From Deltaproteobacteria bacterium HGW-Deltaproteobacteria-14 (GTDB taxonomy: Bacteria > Myxococcota_A > UBA9042 > PHBI01): DNA of 55,563 nucleotides. The notes below the pieces were generated by a model. It had not been told where the DNA came from. It worked only from the letters and a program-made list of their open reading frames with translations, and did not search any database. Both the position numbers and the translations under genes were made by a program. The stretch spans positions 1 through 55,563 of the forward strand of contig PHBI01000015.1 in NCBI GenBank assembly GCA_002841945.1, given 5' to 3'. Shown here piece by piece: positions 7,955 to 16,913 of the stretch (within the stretch, counting starts at the first letter, position 1; the number at the start of each line of letters is the position of its first letter).

Positions 7955-8974
7955 GTGATCAAGCCCCTCTCGTCGTTCCTCGCGCTCGCCCTCACGCTGC
8001 CAGCGCTCGGCGCCGGTGCCGCCCCGCGCGTCGCGGTCGACCTCGACGCCGGCCCGTACCACAGCTGCTTTGTCGACAGCTGCGGCGACGTCCACTGCTT
8101 CGGCGCGAACGACTACGGGCAGGCCGCCAGCCCATCGCACGGCCGGCCCTGGACCAAGGTGACGACCGGCAGCTTCCACACCTGCGCCCTCGATGGCGAC
8201 GGGCAGGTCCGCTGCTGGGGCTACGCCGCCAACGGGCGGACCGCGGTCCCGACGAGCCACGGGCCGTTCGTCGACCTCGACGCCGGCGCCGACTTCACCT
8301 GCGCCATCAACACGGCCGGCGCGCCCGTCTGCTGGGGCGCCGGTAGCCCCGCACGGCCGCCCGCCGGCCTCCACGTGACCGCGATCGGCGCCGGCGTCGG
8401 CCACGCTTGCGCGGTGCTGACCAGCGGCCTCGTCCGCTGCTGGGGTTACGACAACGGCGGGGCGGCCCACGGCGGCGCGCCCGTGCTCCCGGACTTCGTC
8501 GACGAGCGCTTTGTCTCGGTCTCGGCCGGCGCGATGCACACCTGCGCGCTCACCAACTTCGGGATCGGCTACTGCTGGGGCAGCGACATCTACGGCGCCG
8601 TCACCGACCACGGCTACTTCTATGACCCGGAGGGCGACGGCGTATATGCGTACAACCCGCGCCGGTTCCGCGCCGTGGCCGCCGGCACCTGGGGGACGTG
8701 CGCCCACTATCACGACGACAACGACGGCCAGTCCACCGCGGACGACGAGATCTGGTGCTGGGGCTGGCCCTTCTCCTTCGGCGGCAGCTACGCCCCCCCC
8801 GCCTACGCGCCGCGCCAGCTCGCCATCGGGACGAGCCACGCCTGCGCCATCGACCCCGCCGGCGTCGTCGACTGCTGGGGCAGCGACGCGCGCGGCAAGG
8901 CCAGCCCACCGACGCTCTCGGCCACCTGCGGCTTCTCGATCATCGGCCCGATCGGCCCCATCTCGCTGCCGTAG
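7955..8974 (+). CDS. Secreted RCC1-like repeat protein
   Basis: A 339-residue exported protein with an N-terminal signal peptide (SSFLALALTLPALGAGAA) followed by about seven repeats of the RCC1-type pattern, each with a Cys pair and Trp-Gly: GPYHSC..VHCFG, GSFHTCAL..VRCWGY, ADFTCAI..PVCWG, VGHACAV..VRCWGY, AMHTCAL..GYCWG, WGTCAHY..IWCWGW and TSHACAI..VDCWG. This predicts a beta-propeller held by disulfides outside the cytoplasm. GTG at 7955 is preceded by CAGGAGAA. Such proteins are numerous in myxobacteria and of unknown function; nothing here shows a partner. Confidence 0.85.
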   Translation: MIKPLSSFLALALTLPALGAGAAPRVAVDLDAGPYHSCFVDSCGDVHCFGANDYGQAASPSHGRPWTKVTTGSFHTCALDGDGQVRCWGYAANGRTAVPTSHGPFVDLDAGADFTCAINTAGAPVCWGAGSPARPPAGLHVTAIGAGVGHACAVLTSGLVRCWGYDNGGAAHGGAPVLPDFVDERFVSVSAGAMHTCALTNFGIGYCWGSDIYGAVTDHGYFYDPEGDGVYAYNPRRFRAVAAGTWGTCAHYHDDNDGQSTADDEIWCWGWPFSFGGSYAPPAYAPRQLAIGTSHACAIDPAGVVDCWGSDARGKASPPTLSATCGFSIIGPIGPISLP

Positions 8975-8982
8975 GTGCCAAA

Positions 8983-9011
8983 CGCGAAGCGGGCCAGGCG
9001 GTGGCGAAACC
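8983..9011. repeat. 29-base intergenic repeat, copy 2
   Basis: Matches 5326-5354 at 28 of 29 positions. It begins nine bases after the RCC1-like stop codon and lies before the convergent Cys-rich lipoprotein stop, the same genomic position type as copy 1. The inner inverted repeat is shortened to GCCA...TGGC. Confidence 0.7.
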
Positions 9012-9043
9012 GCCCCTGAGCCTCGCACGGCGCCGACCGGGCG

Positions 9044-9517
9044 CTACCGCCAGCTGCAGCCGGGGACGGGGCCGCAGGCGTCGCGGTCGGCGTACTCGGC
9101 GCACGCTCGCGGCACGCCCCGGCAGAACGCGGGGGCCCAGGCGCAGCCCTGGACCTCGCCGCAGCTCGCCTGGTCGGCGCGGTCCGCGCAGGCGATGGCG
9201 GTGCCCGCGCAGGCGTCACCGTCCACCGCGCACCCGGGCTGGGCGGCGCACACCGCCGCCCCGAGCCCGTCGCACGCCTTCGCCGCCCCGGCGCAGAACG
9301 GGACGTCGTAGCTGCAGCCGTCGCCGGCCTCGCACTGGGTCTGCCCGACGCGCTCGTAGCACAGCTTCGCGGCACCCTGGCAGGTGCGGGTCGCGTCCGC
9401 GCTGTCCCCGGTCACGTCGCCCCCCGCGCCCGTGTCGTCACCGCCGCCCCCGTCGCCCGAGCACGCCGGGGCGCCGCCGAGGGCGAGGAGCAAGAGCGGG
9501 AAGGCGAGGCGGAACAC
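9044..9517 (-). CDS. Cysteine-rich repeat lipoprotein
   Basis: Not a named family. From the GTG at 9517 the 157-residue protein has a signal segment (RLAFPLLLLALGGAPAC) with a probable lipidated Cys, a Gly/Asp/Ala linker, then four repeats of about 30 residues with paired cysteines: TCQGAAKLCYERVGQTQCEAGDGC, FCAGAAKACDGLGAAVCAAQPGC, ACAGTAIACADRADQASCGEVQGC and FCRGVPRACAEYADRDACGPVPGC (each broken by a few residues). The regular spacing C-x6-C-x8-C-x4/5-C suggests a disulfide-stabilised surface module. An ATG at 9592 would extend it by 25 residues but would spoil the signal peptide and run into the zinc operator. Confidence 0.72.
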   Translation of the reverse strand: MFRLAFPLLLLALGGAPACSGDGGGGDDTGAGGDVTGDSADATRTCQGAAKLCYERVGQTQCEAGDGCSYDVPFCAGAAKACDGLGAAVCAAQPGCAVDGDACAGTAIACADRADQASCGEVQGCAWAPAFCRGVPRACAEYADRDACGPVPGCSWR

Positions 9518-9574
9518 GCCTCGCAAGGTAGCGGGGCGACGGAGCCCACGCAAACGGGCCGGCCGCCGATCAAA

Positions 9575-9609
9575 ACATGATGCGGTATTCATATGAGGTA
9601 TGTATCATG
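9575..9609 (+). promoter_or_regulatory. Candidate ArsR/SmtB-type operator overlapping CDF gene RBS
   Basis: An AT-rich island in very GC-rich DNA. Outer arms CATGAT (9575-9580) and ATCATG (9604-9609) form an inverted repeat, and the palindrome TCATATGA lies at 9589-9596 inside TATTCATATGA, a word typical of SmtB/CzrA-family operators. The likely Shine-Dalgarno GAGGT (9595-9599) of the CDF gene lies within it. Binding by the operon's own ArsR protein is inferred. Confidence 0.6.
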
Positions 9610-10632
9610 CGTCCGATGAACGTCATCGGACACCCCGCAGCGGAACACCACGGCCACGACCACGCACACGGCCACGGGCACGGGCACGGGCACGGGCACG
9701 CACACGGCCACGGTGGCAACGGCACCGACGCCCGGCGCGCCTTGCTCGTGACCCTGCTCCTCAACGGGGGCTTCCTCGTCGTGGAGCTCCTCGTCGGCCT
9801 CGCCACCAACTCCCTCGCCCTGCTGTCGGACGCGGTCCACATGCTCGGGGACGTCGGCGCCCTCGGCCTCGCGCTCGGCGCCGCCCAGCTCGCCCGCCGC
9901 CCGGCCGACGATCGCATGACCTTCGGGCTCGTCCGCGCGGAGACCCTCGGCGCCTTCATCAACGGCCTCGCGATGGTCGGGGCGTGCGCCTACATCGTCT
10001 ACGAGGCGGTCGAGCGCGCGACGAGTGGGCCGCCGGAGGTCCCCGGCCTCCCGATCCTCGTCGTCGGCGCCATCGGGCTCGCCATCAACCTCGCGAGCGC
10101 CTGGGTCCTGTGGCGCTCTCACCGCGACAGCCTCAACATCCGTGGCGCGCTCATCCACATGGTCGCCGACGCCCTGGGCTCCCTCGGCGCCGTCGTCGCG
10201 GCGCTGTTCGTGATGGCGGGGCAGCCGATCGCCGACCCCATCGCGAGCCTGGTGATCGTCGCGCTGGTCGCCTACGGCACCTGGGCCATCCTGCGCGACT
10301 CGGGCCGGGTCCTGCTGCAGCTGCCGCCGCGCGGGCTCGACGTCGATCGGCTGCGGGTGGCGCTGGGCGGGGTCGTCGGGGTCGCCGGGGTCCACGACCT
10401 CCACGTCTGGACCCTGGACGGCGTGAACGTGATCCTGACCGCGCACCTCACCACCGCCGTCGACGCGGATCCGAGCGCCGTCCGGCGCGCCGCCGCCGCC
10501 GCGCTCCACGACGACCACGGCATCGCCCACGCCACCCTCCAGATCGAGGTCTGCGAGCCGGAGGGGGCCGCCCCGTGCGACATGAGCGACTGCGGCGCGG
10601 CGCCGGTGCGCGTCGGGCGCGCCAAGCCGTGA
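9607..10632 (+). CDS. Zinc-type cation diffusion facilitator (CDF) efflux transporter
   Basis: Proton-coupled metal efflux across the inner membrane, 341 residues. The N-terminus (13-36) is a His/Gly run that probably binds metal. Six membrane helices follow; the transport site is His78/Asp82 in HMLGD (TM2) and His184/Asp188 in HMVAD (TM5). This HD-HD arrangement is that of zinc-preferring members such as ZitB/CzcD. The cytoplasmic domain contains VHDLHVW. An unusual Cys-containing tail (CEPEGAAPCDMSDCG) may add metal affinity. ATG 9607 is chosen for the GAGGT seven bases upstream; ATG 9577 would start inside the operator. It overlaps the ArsR gene as GTGA. Confidence 0.92.
   Translation: MRPMNVIGHPAAEHHGHDHAHGHGHGHGHGHAHGHGGNGTDARRALLVTLLLNGGFLVVELLVGLATNSLALLSDAVHMLGDVGALGLALGAAQLARRPADDRMTFGLVRAETLGAFINGLAMVGACAYIVYEAVERATSGPPEVPGLPILVVGAIGLAINLASAWVLWRSHRDSLNIRGALIHMVADALGSLGAVVAALFVMAGQPIADPIASLVIVALVAYGTWAILRDSGRVLLQLPPRGLDVDRLRVALGGVVGVAGVHDLHVWTLDGVNVILTAHLTTAVDADPSAVRRAAAAALHDDHGIAHATLQIEVCEPEGAAPCDMSDCGAAPVRVGRAKP
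9669..9714 (+). repeat. Hexanucleotide repeat encoding His-Gly run
   Basis: Repeated GGGCAC/GGCCAC units encode the alternating His-Gly metal-binding run in the CDF N-terminus. Such repeats can change length by slippage and so alter the number of histidines. Confidence 0.75.
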
Positions 10633-10976
10633 CCGATCCCGCCGATCCGGGCTGCGTGGCCCCCGACGCCGAGGTCGTCGTGACGGCCGAGGCCGTCGCG
10701 GCGACCGCCCGGTTGCTCGCGGTGGCGGCCCACCCCGTGCGCCTCCGCGTGCTCATCGCCCTCGATCGGCGCGGTCCGCTCAGCGCCGGTGAGCTGCAGG
10801 CCATCGCCGGGGTCGAGCAGAGCGCGATGTCACACCAGCTCCACAAGCTGCGCGCCGCCCGCCTCGTCGACGCCGAGCGCCGCGGGCGCCGGATGATCTA
10901 CCGGCTTCACGACCACCACGTCGCGCACATCGTCCGCGACGCGCTGCTGCACGTGAGCGAGCGCGTCGACGGCTGA
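10629..10976 (+). CDS. ArsR/SmtB-family zinc-responsive repressor
   Basis: Winged-helix metal sensor of 115 residues. The core has AHPVRLRVLIAL, then the recognition helix region VEQSAMSHQLHKLRAARLV and the wing RRGRRMIYRL. The C-terminal alpha-5 helix carries Asp95, His97, His108 and Glu111: the D-x-H-x10-H-x2-E spacing of the zinc site of SmtB (D104, H106, H117, E120). There is no alpha-3N CxC site, although Cys9 lies in the N-terminal arm. Start GTG overlaps the CDF stop (GTGA), so sensor and pump are made together. Expected role (inference): repress the operon through the operator at 9575-9609 until zinc binds. Confidence 0.9.
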   Translation: MTDPADPGCVAPDAEVVVTAEAVAATARLLAVAAHPVRLRVLIALDRRGPLSAGELQAIAGVEQSAMSHQLHKLRAARLVDAERRGRRMIYRLHDHHVAHIVRDALLHVSERVDG

Positions 10977-11040
10977 GCGGTCGGGTGAGGTCCGACGCCT
11001 CGCCGAGTCGCGCTGGCCGCCCGGCGTCGGCCGGACTCGA

Positions 11041-11673
11041 TCAGGCCCCGCCCCCGACCGGCTTGTCGTGGCCGGGGCGCCCGTTCGCCAGCGTCCGTCC
11101 CTGCTGCTCGCTGCGGCTCCCGCTCGCGGTGGCCAGCTTCGTGTCCGAGTGTGGATGATCGGACAGCGCGACCGAGTTGCGATGCCCGCGCGAGGGCGAC
11201 GCGTCGCTCAGCGGCCGGCTCGATCCGGGACGCCCCGAGGCCAGGCTCGCGCCGTGGCTCGGGTGGATGTACTCCGGCGGCCGCGTCCCCATCTCCGGGG
11301 AGGGGATCACGAAGAGCGGCGCCAGGTACTCCGGGGCGAGGCTCTTGAAGCGCGGCAGGTCGCGGTCACCGACCTCCTCCGACAGCGCCCCGAACACCGC
11401 CGGGAGGTGGTCGCGGACCGCCGGCTCGGGCAGCCCGGACAGCGTGGAGACCCGGCTGAACAGCGCCAGCAGCGCCCCGTCCTGCTCGGGCTCGGAGCCG
11501 TCGAGGTGGTGGCGGTGCGCCTCGGGGAGGTGACTCGCGAGGTAGCCGCGCGCGTCGTCCGTCAGCGCGGGACCCAGCGCCCGCAGCGTGGCGGTCGCGA
11601 GCTGCTCGGCTACCGCGATGTCGTGGACGCGTCCCAGGTGCCGGATGCGGGTGATGAGGGCATCGTGCTGCAT
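11041..11673 (-). CDS. DUF2267-domain protein with disordered tail
   Basis: A 210-residue protein. Residues 1-130 resemble DUF2267 (MQHDALITRIRHLG, then LATATLRALGPALTDDARGYLASHLPEAHRHHL), a helical family of unknown function often encoded with stress proteins. A conserved-looking LPRFKSLAPEYLAPLFVIP follows. Residues 135-210 are Ser/Gly/His/Arg-rich and probably disordered. ATG 11673 is used because the alternative further upstream (11700) is TTG; a GGAG lies about 11 bases before the ATG. Convergent with the arsR gene, with only 64 bases between them. Confidence 0.72.
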   Translation of the reverse strand: MQHDALITRIRHLGRVHDIAVAEQLATATLRALGPALTDDARGYLASHLPEAHRHHLDGSEPEQDGALLALFSRVSTLSGLPEPAVRDHLPAVFGALSEEVGDRDLPRFKSLAPEYLAPLFVIPSPEMGTRPPEYIHPSHGASLASGRPGSSRPLSDASPSRGHRNSVALSDHPHSDTKLATASGSRSEQQGRTLANGRPGHDKPVGGGA

Positions 11674-11779
11674 TGCGGTAGCTACTCCGTTGAAGATCAA
11701 GCGGTATTCTACCAGCGCGCGCTGCCCGACGCACGCTGGGGGCGCGGATTCGCGTCCGCGCCCCCAGCGGCGACCTATT

Positions 11780-12766
11780 TCACTCGCCGGCCATGGCCAG
11801 CGGCGCCTCGTCGCTCCATCCGAGCGCCTGATCCGTCGTGGTGATGGCGATCTCCGACCAGCGCGTCCGGATCCCCTTCTCGCCGAGGTCCGGGGCGGCG
11901 TCGACGAGCAGCTGGAAGAAGCGGTCGTCGAGCTCGGCCGCGGGGCGCGTGAGCAGCTGCATCAGCGTCTGCGCCGCCTCGTAGGGCTCGAGCATGCGCG
12001 ACTGCCAGCGCCCGAAGACCTTCTCGTTGTCGGCGTACTCCTCGGTCATGGAGGTCTTCACGAACGGGTAGCCCACGCTGAACGCGCGCACCAGCTCCGA
12101 GGAGCGCCCGAGGTTGACGTGCAGGATCTTGGGCAGGCTCAGCACCGCCCAGTTCGCCATGACGTAGCCCGGCACCGCCGGGCCGGGGTCGACGGCCTGG
12201 CGCGAGGAGATGTAGACGATGGTCAGCGGCTGCTTGACGTGGACCGCCTCGCTCGCCCAGAGGTGGGTCATCACGAGGAAGCCGTCGACCTTCGTGTCGA
12301 TGGTCCCCTGGGACTCGTTGAGGTTCTCGACGAACGCCTGGCGCACCCGGGCGCGTCGGCGCGCGGGGCTCTCACCCTGCTGCTCGCGCGGGGCGCGGCC
12401 GAGCATGTAGCCCTTCTCCGACGCGCCGGAGTTGCAGATGACGACGTCCGGCACCCCGCCGAGGCGCTGGATCACGTAGCTGCGGATGGCCCACACGTCC
12501 CGCGGGTTGGTGACGTCGCACTGCACCGGGAAGGCGTTCTCGCAGCCGTGCTCGCGCAGCATGTTGACGGTGTCGAGGCCGTCCTCGTAGCTGTTGTGGA
12601 AGTGGACCGCGACGCCGGCGGCGCCGTTGAGCCCGGCGGCCAGGGCGAAGGCCTGCCCGAGGCCCTTGTCGCGACCGGCGCCGGTGATGAAGACGCGCTT
12701 GCCCTTGACGCCCGCGGCGAGCTCGGGGGGAAGCTTGAACCGGGAGGGATCGGTCTGTAGGGCCAT
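11780..12766 (-). CDS. Atypical short-chain dehydrogenase/reductase-like protein
   Basis: Rossmann-fold SDR of 328 residues. The cofactor loop reads TGAGRDKGLGQA, two residues longer than the classical TGxxxGxG; CNSGAS replaces the usual NNAG; and Ser is kept in VYISSRQ. Where the catalytic YxxxK is expected the sequence is GYVMANWA: Tyr is present but Lys is Asn (codon AAC on the minus strand). It may be a pseudoenzyme, or use a different proton relay. A lineage-specific insert (about 130-160, Arg-rich) separates beta strands. Start ATG has GAGGA six bases upstream. Similarity to enoyl-ACP reductases is only general; the substrate is unknown. Confidence 0.78.
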   Translation of the reverse strand: MALQTDPSRFKLPPELAAGVKGKRVFITGAGRDKGLGQAFALAAGLNGAAGVAVHFHNSYEDGLDTVNMLREHGCENAFPVQCDVTNPRDVWAIRSYVIQRLGGVPDVVICNSGASEKGYMLGRAPREQQGESPARRRARVRQAFVENLNESQGTIDTKVDGFLVMTHLWASEAVHVKQPLTIVYISSRQAVDPGPAVPGYVMANWAVLSLPKILHVNLGRSSELVRAFSVGYPFVKTSMTEEYADNEKVFGRWQSRMLEPYEAAQTLMQLLTRPAAELDDRFFQLLVDAAPDLGEKGIRTRWSEIAITTTDQALGWSDEAPLAMAGE

Positions 12767-13025
12767 GATGTTCCTCGCATTTCCTCAGGGATGACGGCGG
12801 CATGACGCGCCGCGTCAGGATGATAGGCGGCACACCACTGGCCCGCAACCGGGGGTACTGAATAGGTGTTCAAAATTTGCGCCGGGCCAAGATCACCCTG
12901 CTGTGGCGCGGCTCGGAGGTCGCTCGGAACGGCGCGGGAACTTTGAGCTACGGGCTGGTGTCTACTAGCCTTGCGCGCGCCCGGATCGCCCCGACTGCGT
13001 TCCCCCCCCCGAGAGGAGGTCGCTC
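12767..13025. other. Divergent intergenic region, 259 bases
   Basis: Separates the SDR gene (minus) and the AgmX-type gene (plus). It contains an A/T-richer stretch around 12857-12880 (ggtgttcaaaatttg) that could hold promoters, and a strong GAGAGGAGG at 13010-13018 serving the plus gene. No reading frame with gene-like properties was found. Confidence 0.5.
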
Positions 13026-13595
13026 ATGAGCGCTCGAGCCCCCTGGTTGGTTGGCGTGGTGCTCGCATCCGCGCTGTCGTGCGCGCCGCATCTGGCTCAC
13101 CCCGCCCCCTCCCGCGGCGACGCGGACCGCGGCCCCCACCTCGGCGACGAGGGTGGCTCGGCCGACCCCGCGCGCGCCCCGCTGGCGACCGACGACCCCG
13201 ACGTCGCCCGGTCCAGCGGGATGATCACGGGCGTGGCGGGCGCCGGCGCCGGACCCGCGCCGGGCCCTCGAGCGCGGCTCGAGCTCACGCTGGGCGAGGT
13301 CCGCGGAGGCCTCACCTGGGCGCAGGTCCGCTCCGTCGTCGGACGCCGTCAGAACGCCTTTCGGTACTGCTATGAGCGCGAGCTGAACAAGGACCCGAAG
13401 CTCGTGGGGCGCTTGCAGCTGCTCCTGACCATCGGCGCCGACGGAGCCGTGACCACCGCCAACGGCGAGCGGGGGATGAACGCCGACGTGATCCGGTGCG
13501 TCGAGCACCAGGCGCTGCGGATGCGCTTCCCGGAGCCCGCGGACGCCCGCGAGGTCCACGCCGCGATGGAGCTGGTCTTCAGGCTCGACGAGTGA
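13026..13595 (+). CDS. AgmX/PglI C-terminal domain lipoprotein
   Basis: A 189-residue protein with a signal peptide and lipobox-like ALSC (Cys19), a Pro/Ala/Asp-rich linker to about residue 85, and a C-terminal domain at about 95-189 (VVGRRQNAFRYCYERELNKDP, GRLQLLLTIGADGAV, CVEHQALRMRFPEP). The pattern of a YCYE segment plus a later Cys and RFP matches the TonB-like AgmX/PglI C-terminal domain found in myxobacterial gliding-associated and envelope proteins; the two cysteines probably form a disulfide. A strong GAGAGGAGG precedes the ATG. Role: envelope, otherwise unknown. Confidence 0.8.
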   Translation: MSARAPWLVGVVLASALSCAPHLAHPAPSRGDADRGPHLGDEGGSADPARAPLATDDPDVARSSGMITGVAGAGAGPAPGPRARLELTLGEVRGGLTWAQVRSVVGRRQNAFRYCYERELNKDPKLVGRLQLLLTIGADGAVTTANGERGMNADVIRCVEHQALRMRFPEPADAREVHAAMELVFRLDE

Positions 13596-13829
13596 CCCTT
13601 CGCCGGTCGTGCCGTCGGTGACCTCCCTCCACGAGCCCGTCGCTCCCATCCGTCGCTGGTCGCGGAGCGCTCGATCATCACCGCCGCCGCCCGCCGTGGC
13701 GATGGCGTCCTGGTGGCGGCGTCCTCGGGGCCGCGCGCGCGTCACGGTCGCGCGTACCCCCCGGGTCTGCTATGGCAGCCGTAGCCTTCGCCGGGGGCGA
13801 GGGCGCGAACCGGACACCCCGAGGCAGCC

Positions 13830-15221
<1,392 letters not shown>

Positions 15222-15230
15222 GGCGCGCGG

Positions 15231-16694
15231 TCAGGCAGGGGGCGCGGCGCGCTCGGTGCGGTCGCGGCCCCGCTGCTTGGCCAGGTAGAGCGCCTGGTCG
15301 GCGCGCTGGAACAGCTGATCGGGGGTCTCGCCCGGGGCGTGGCACGCGACGCCCAGGCTGATCGTGACCGGGCTCGAGACGGCGAGCGCCTCGAGGTCGG
15401 CGCCGGTCACGGCGGCGCGGAGCTTCTCGGCGATGGCGACGGCGTCGTCGGGCGGGCACCCCTTGAGGACGACGATGAACTCCTCGCCGCCCCAGCGCGC
15501 GATGAGGTCGCTGGCGCGGAGCGCGCCGCGCAGGGCGGACGCCACGGTCGCGAGGACGCGGTCGCCGGCGAGGTGGCCGTGCTCGTCGTTGACGCGCTTG
15601 AAGTGGTCGATGTCGGCGAGGATGACGCACATCGGCGCGCCGCTCCGGGTCACCTCGGCGATCGCCTGGGCGAAGGGGAAGTCGAAGGCCTGGCGGTTGA
15701 GCAGGCCGGTGAGCGGGTCGATGGCCGCGGCTTGCTCGAGGCCGCGCTGGAAGCGGCGCACGACCCACAGCGTCAGGGCGATGACGAGCAGGGTGACGGC
15801 GGCGCTGATGGCGAGGTTGGTGAGCAGGACCTCGCGCAGGGTCGCGACGTCGTCGACGTGATCCTGCTCGACGACGAGGTGCCAGCCGAGCTCCGTGATG
15901 TAACGCGCGTTGACGTGGACGGTGGTCGCGTCGCGCTCGTAGGCGAGCTGGTGCGGTGCGGGATCGCGGTCGAGGATGGCGTCGGCGACCTCGCGCATCC
16001 CCGGGTGCTCGCGGATCGACCCGCCGCGCTCGTCCGCCCCGGCGCCGGACAGGACGATGGAGCCGCCGTGGTCGACGAAGTAGATGCGCCGCTGATAGCG
16101 TCGCTGGTAGTCGGCGATGAGCCTGCTGACCGTGTCGGTGGTCAGCCCGACCCCGGTGGCGCCGAGGAAGCGGCCGTCGTAGTCGAGGATGCGGTAGTTG
16201 ATGAAGATGGTGGTCGTGTTGCGGTTGGCGAGGTCGGCGTCGACGTTGGTCTCGTAGGGCTCGGTCAGCGCGCGCACCCGGAAGAACCAGGCGTCGGTCC
16301 GGTCGTCCTGGCTCACGACCTTCAGCTTGCCGTCGGCGTAGTAGTAGGCGCCGGTGCGGTCCGACACGAGGAAGCTCGTGATGGTGCCGTAGCGCTCCTT
16401 GACCTCGCGCAGGTAGCGCACGATGCGGTCCTGATCCTGCTCGCCGGAGAGCAGCCAGTCCCGCACGAAGGTGTCGTGGGCCATCAGCGACGAGATGAAG
16501 ACCGGGCGCAGGAGATCGCGCTGGATCTCGGAGAAGATGGTGTCGCCGGTGAGCGGCAGCGCGTCGTCGGTGAGCGCCCGCTCGAGGGCGTCGCGCGACA
16601 CGAAGAAGCTGCTCAGGCTGGTCGCCGTGAAGCCGACGACGAGCAGGACGCCGAGGACGCCAAACAGCCCCTTGGTCCCGATGAGCGTGCGCAC
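15231..16694 (-). CDS. Membrane diguanylate cyclase with Cache-like sensor
   Basis: Synthesises the second messenger c-di-GMP. From GTG 16694 (AGGAG six bases upstream) it is 487 residues. A first membrane helix lies at about 10-30 (GLFGVLGVLLVVGFTATSL), then a periplasmic dCache-like sensor (about 35-285, including WFFRVRALTEPYETNV and FINYRILDYDGRFLGATGVGL), a second membrane helix (about 288-310), and a GGDEF domain. The active motif GGEEF is at 402-406, and the inhibitory-site RxxD (RASD) stands five residues before it at 393-396, so product feedback is expected. An in-frame ATG further upstream lacks a ribosome binding site. The periplasmic ligand is unknown. Confidence 0.9.
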   Translation of the reverse strand: MRTLIGTKGLFGVLGVLLVVGFTATSLSSFFVSRDALERALTDDALPLTGDTIFSEIQRDLLRPVFISSLMAHDTFVRDWLLSGEQDQDRIVRYLREVKERYGTITSFLVSDRTGAYYYADGKLKVVSQDDRTDAWFFRVRALTEPYETNVDADLANRNTTTIFINYRILDYDGRFLGATGVGLTTDTVSRLIADYQRRYQRRIYFVDHGGSIVLSGAGADERGGSIREHPGMREVADAILDRDPAPHQLAYERDATTVHVNARYITELGWHLVVEQDHVDDVATLREVLLTNLAISAAVTLLVIALTLWVVRRFQRGLEQAAAIDPLTGLLNRQAFDFPFAQAIAEVTRSGAPMCVILADIDHFKRVNDEHGHLAGDRVLATVASALRGALRASDLIARWGGEEFIVVLKGCPPDDAVAIAEKLRAAVTGADLEALAVSSPVTISLGVACHAPGETPDQLFQRADQALYLAKQRGRDRTERAAPPA

Positions 16695-16913
16695 GAGCGC
16701 TCCTTGGACGCGGTGGTGGCACCGCGGTGGGCCGTCCTCGGGGGCGGTGGCGTGCTGCCCCCACACTCGGACGGCGGGCGAATCCGACCCGGCGCCCGAC
16801 GAGGCGGCGGGCGCGAACCGAATGGTCAATCGCGCGCCGGCAGGCTGTCAACAAGGCGGCGCGCCGCGCTGTATCCGGAGGCGACGGTGGCGGTGAGCGC
16901 GCGCCGGGCTGGG

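Noticed and set aside
13596..13829. Possible small gene before fumC
   Set aside because: Frames here lack a ribosome binding site and show only Arg/Ser/Pro-rich composition; the region is a normal promoter-sized gap.
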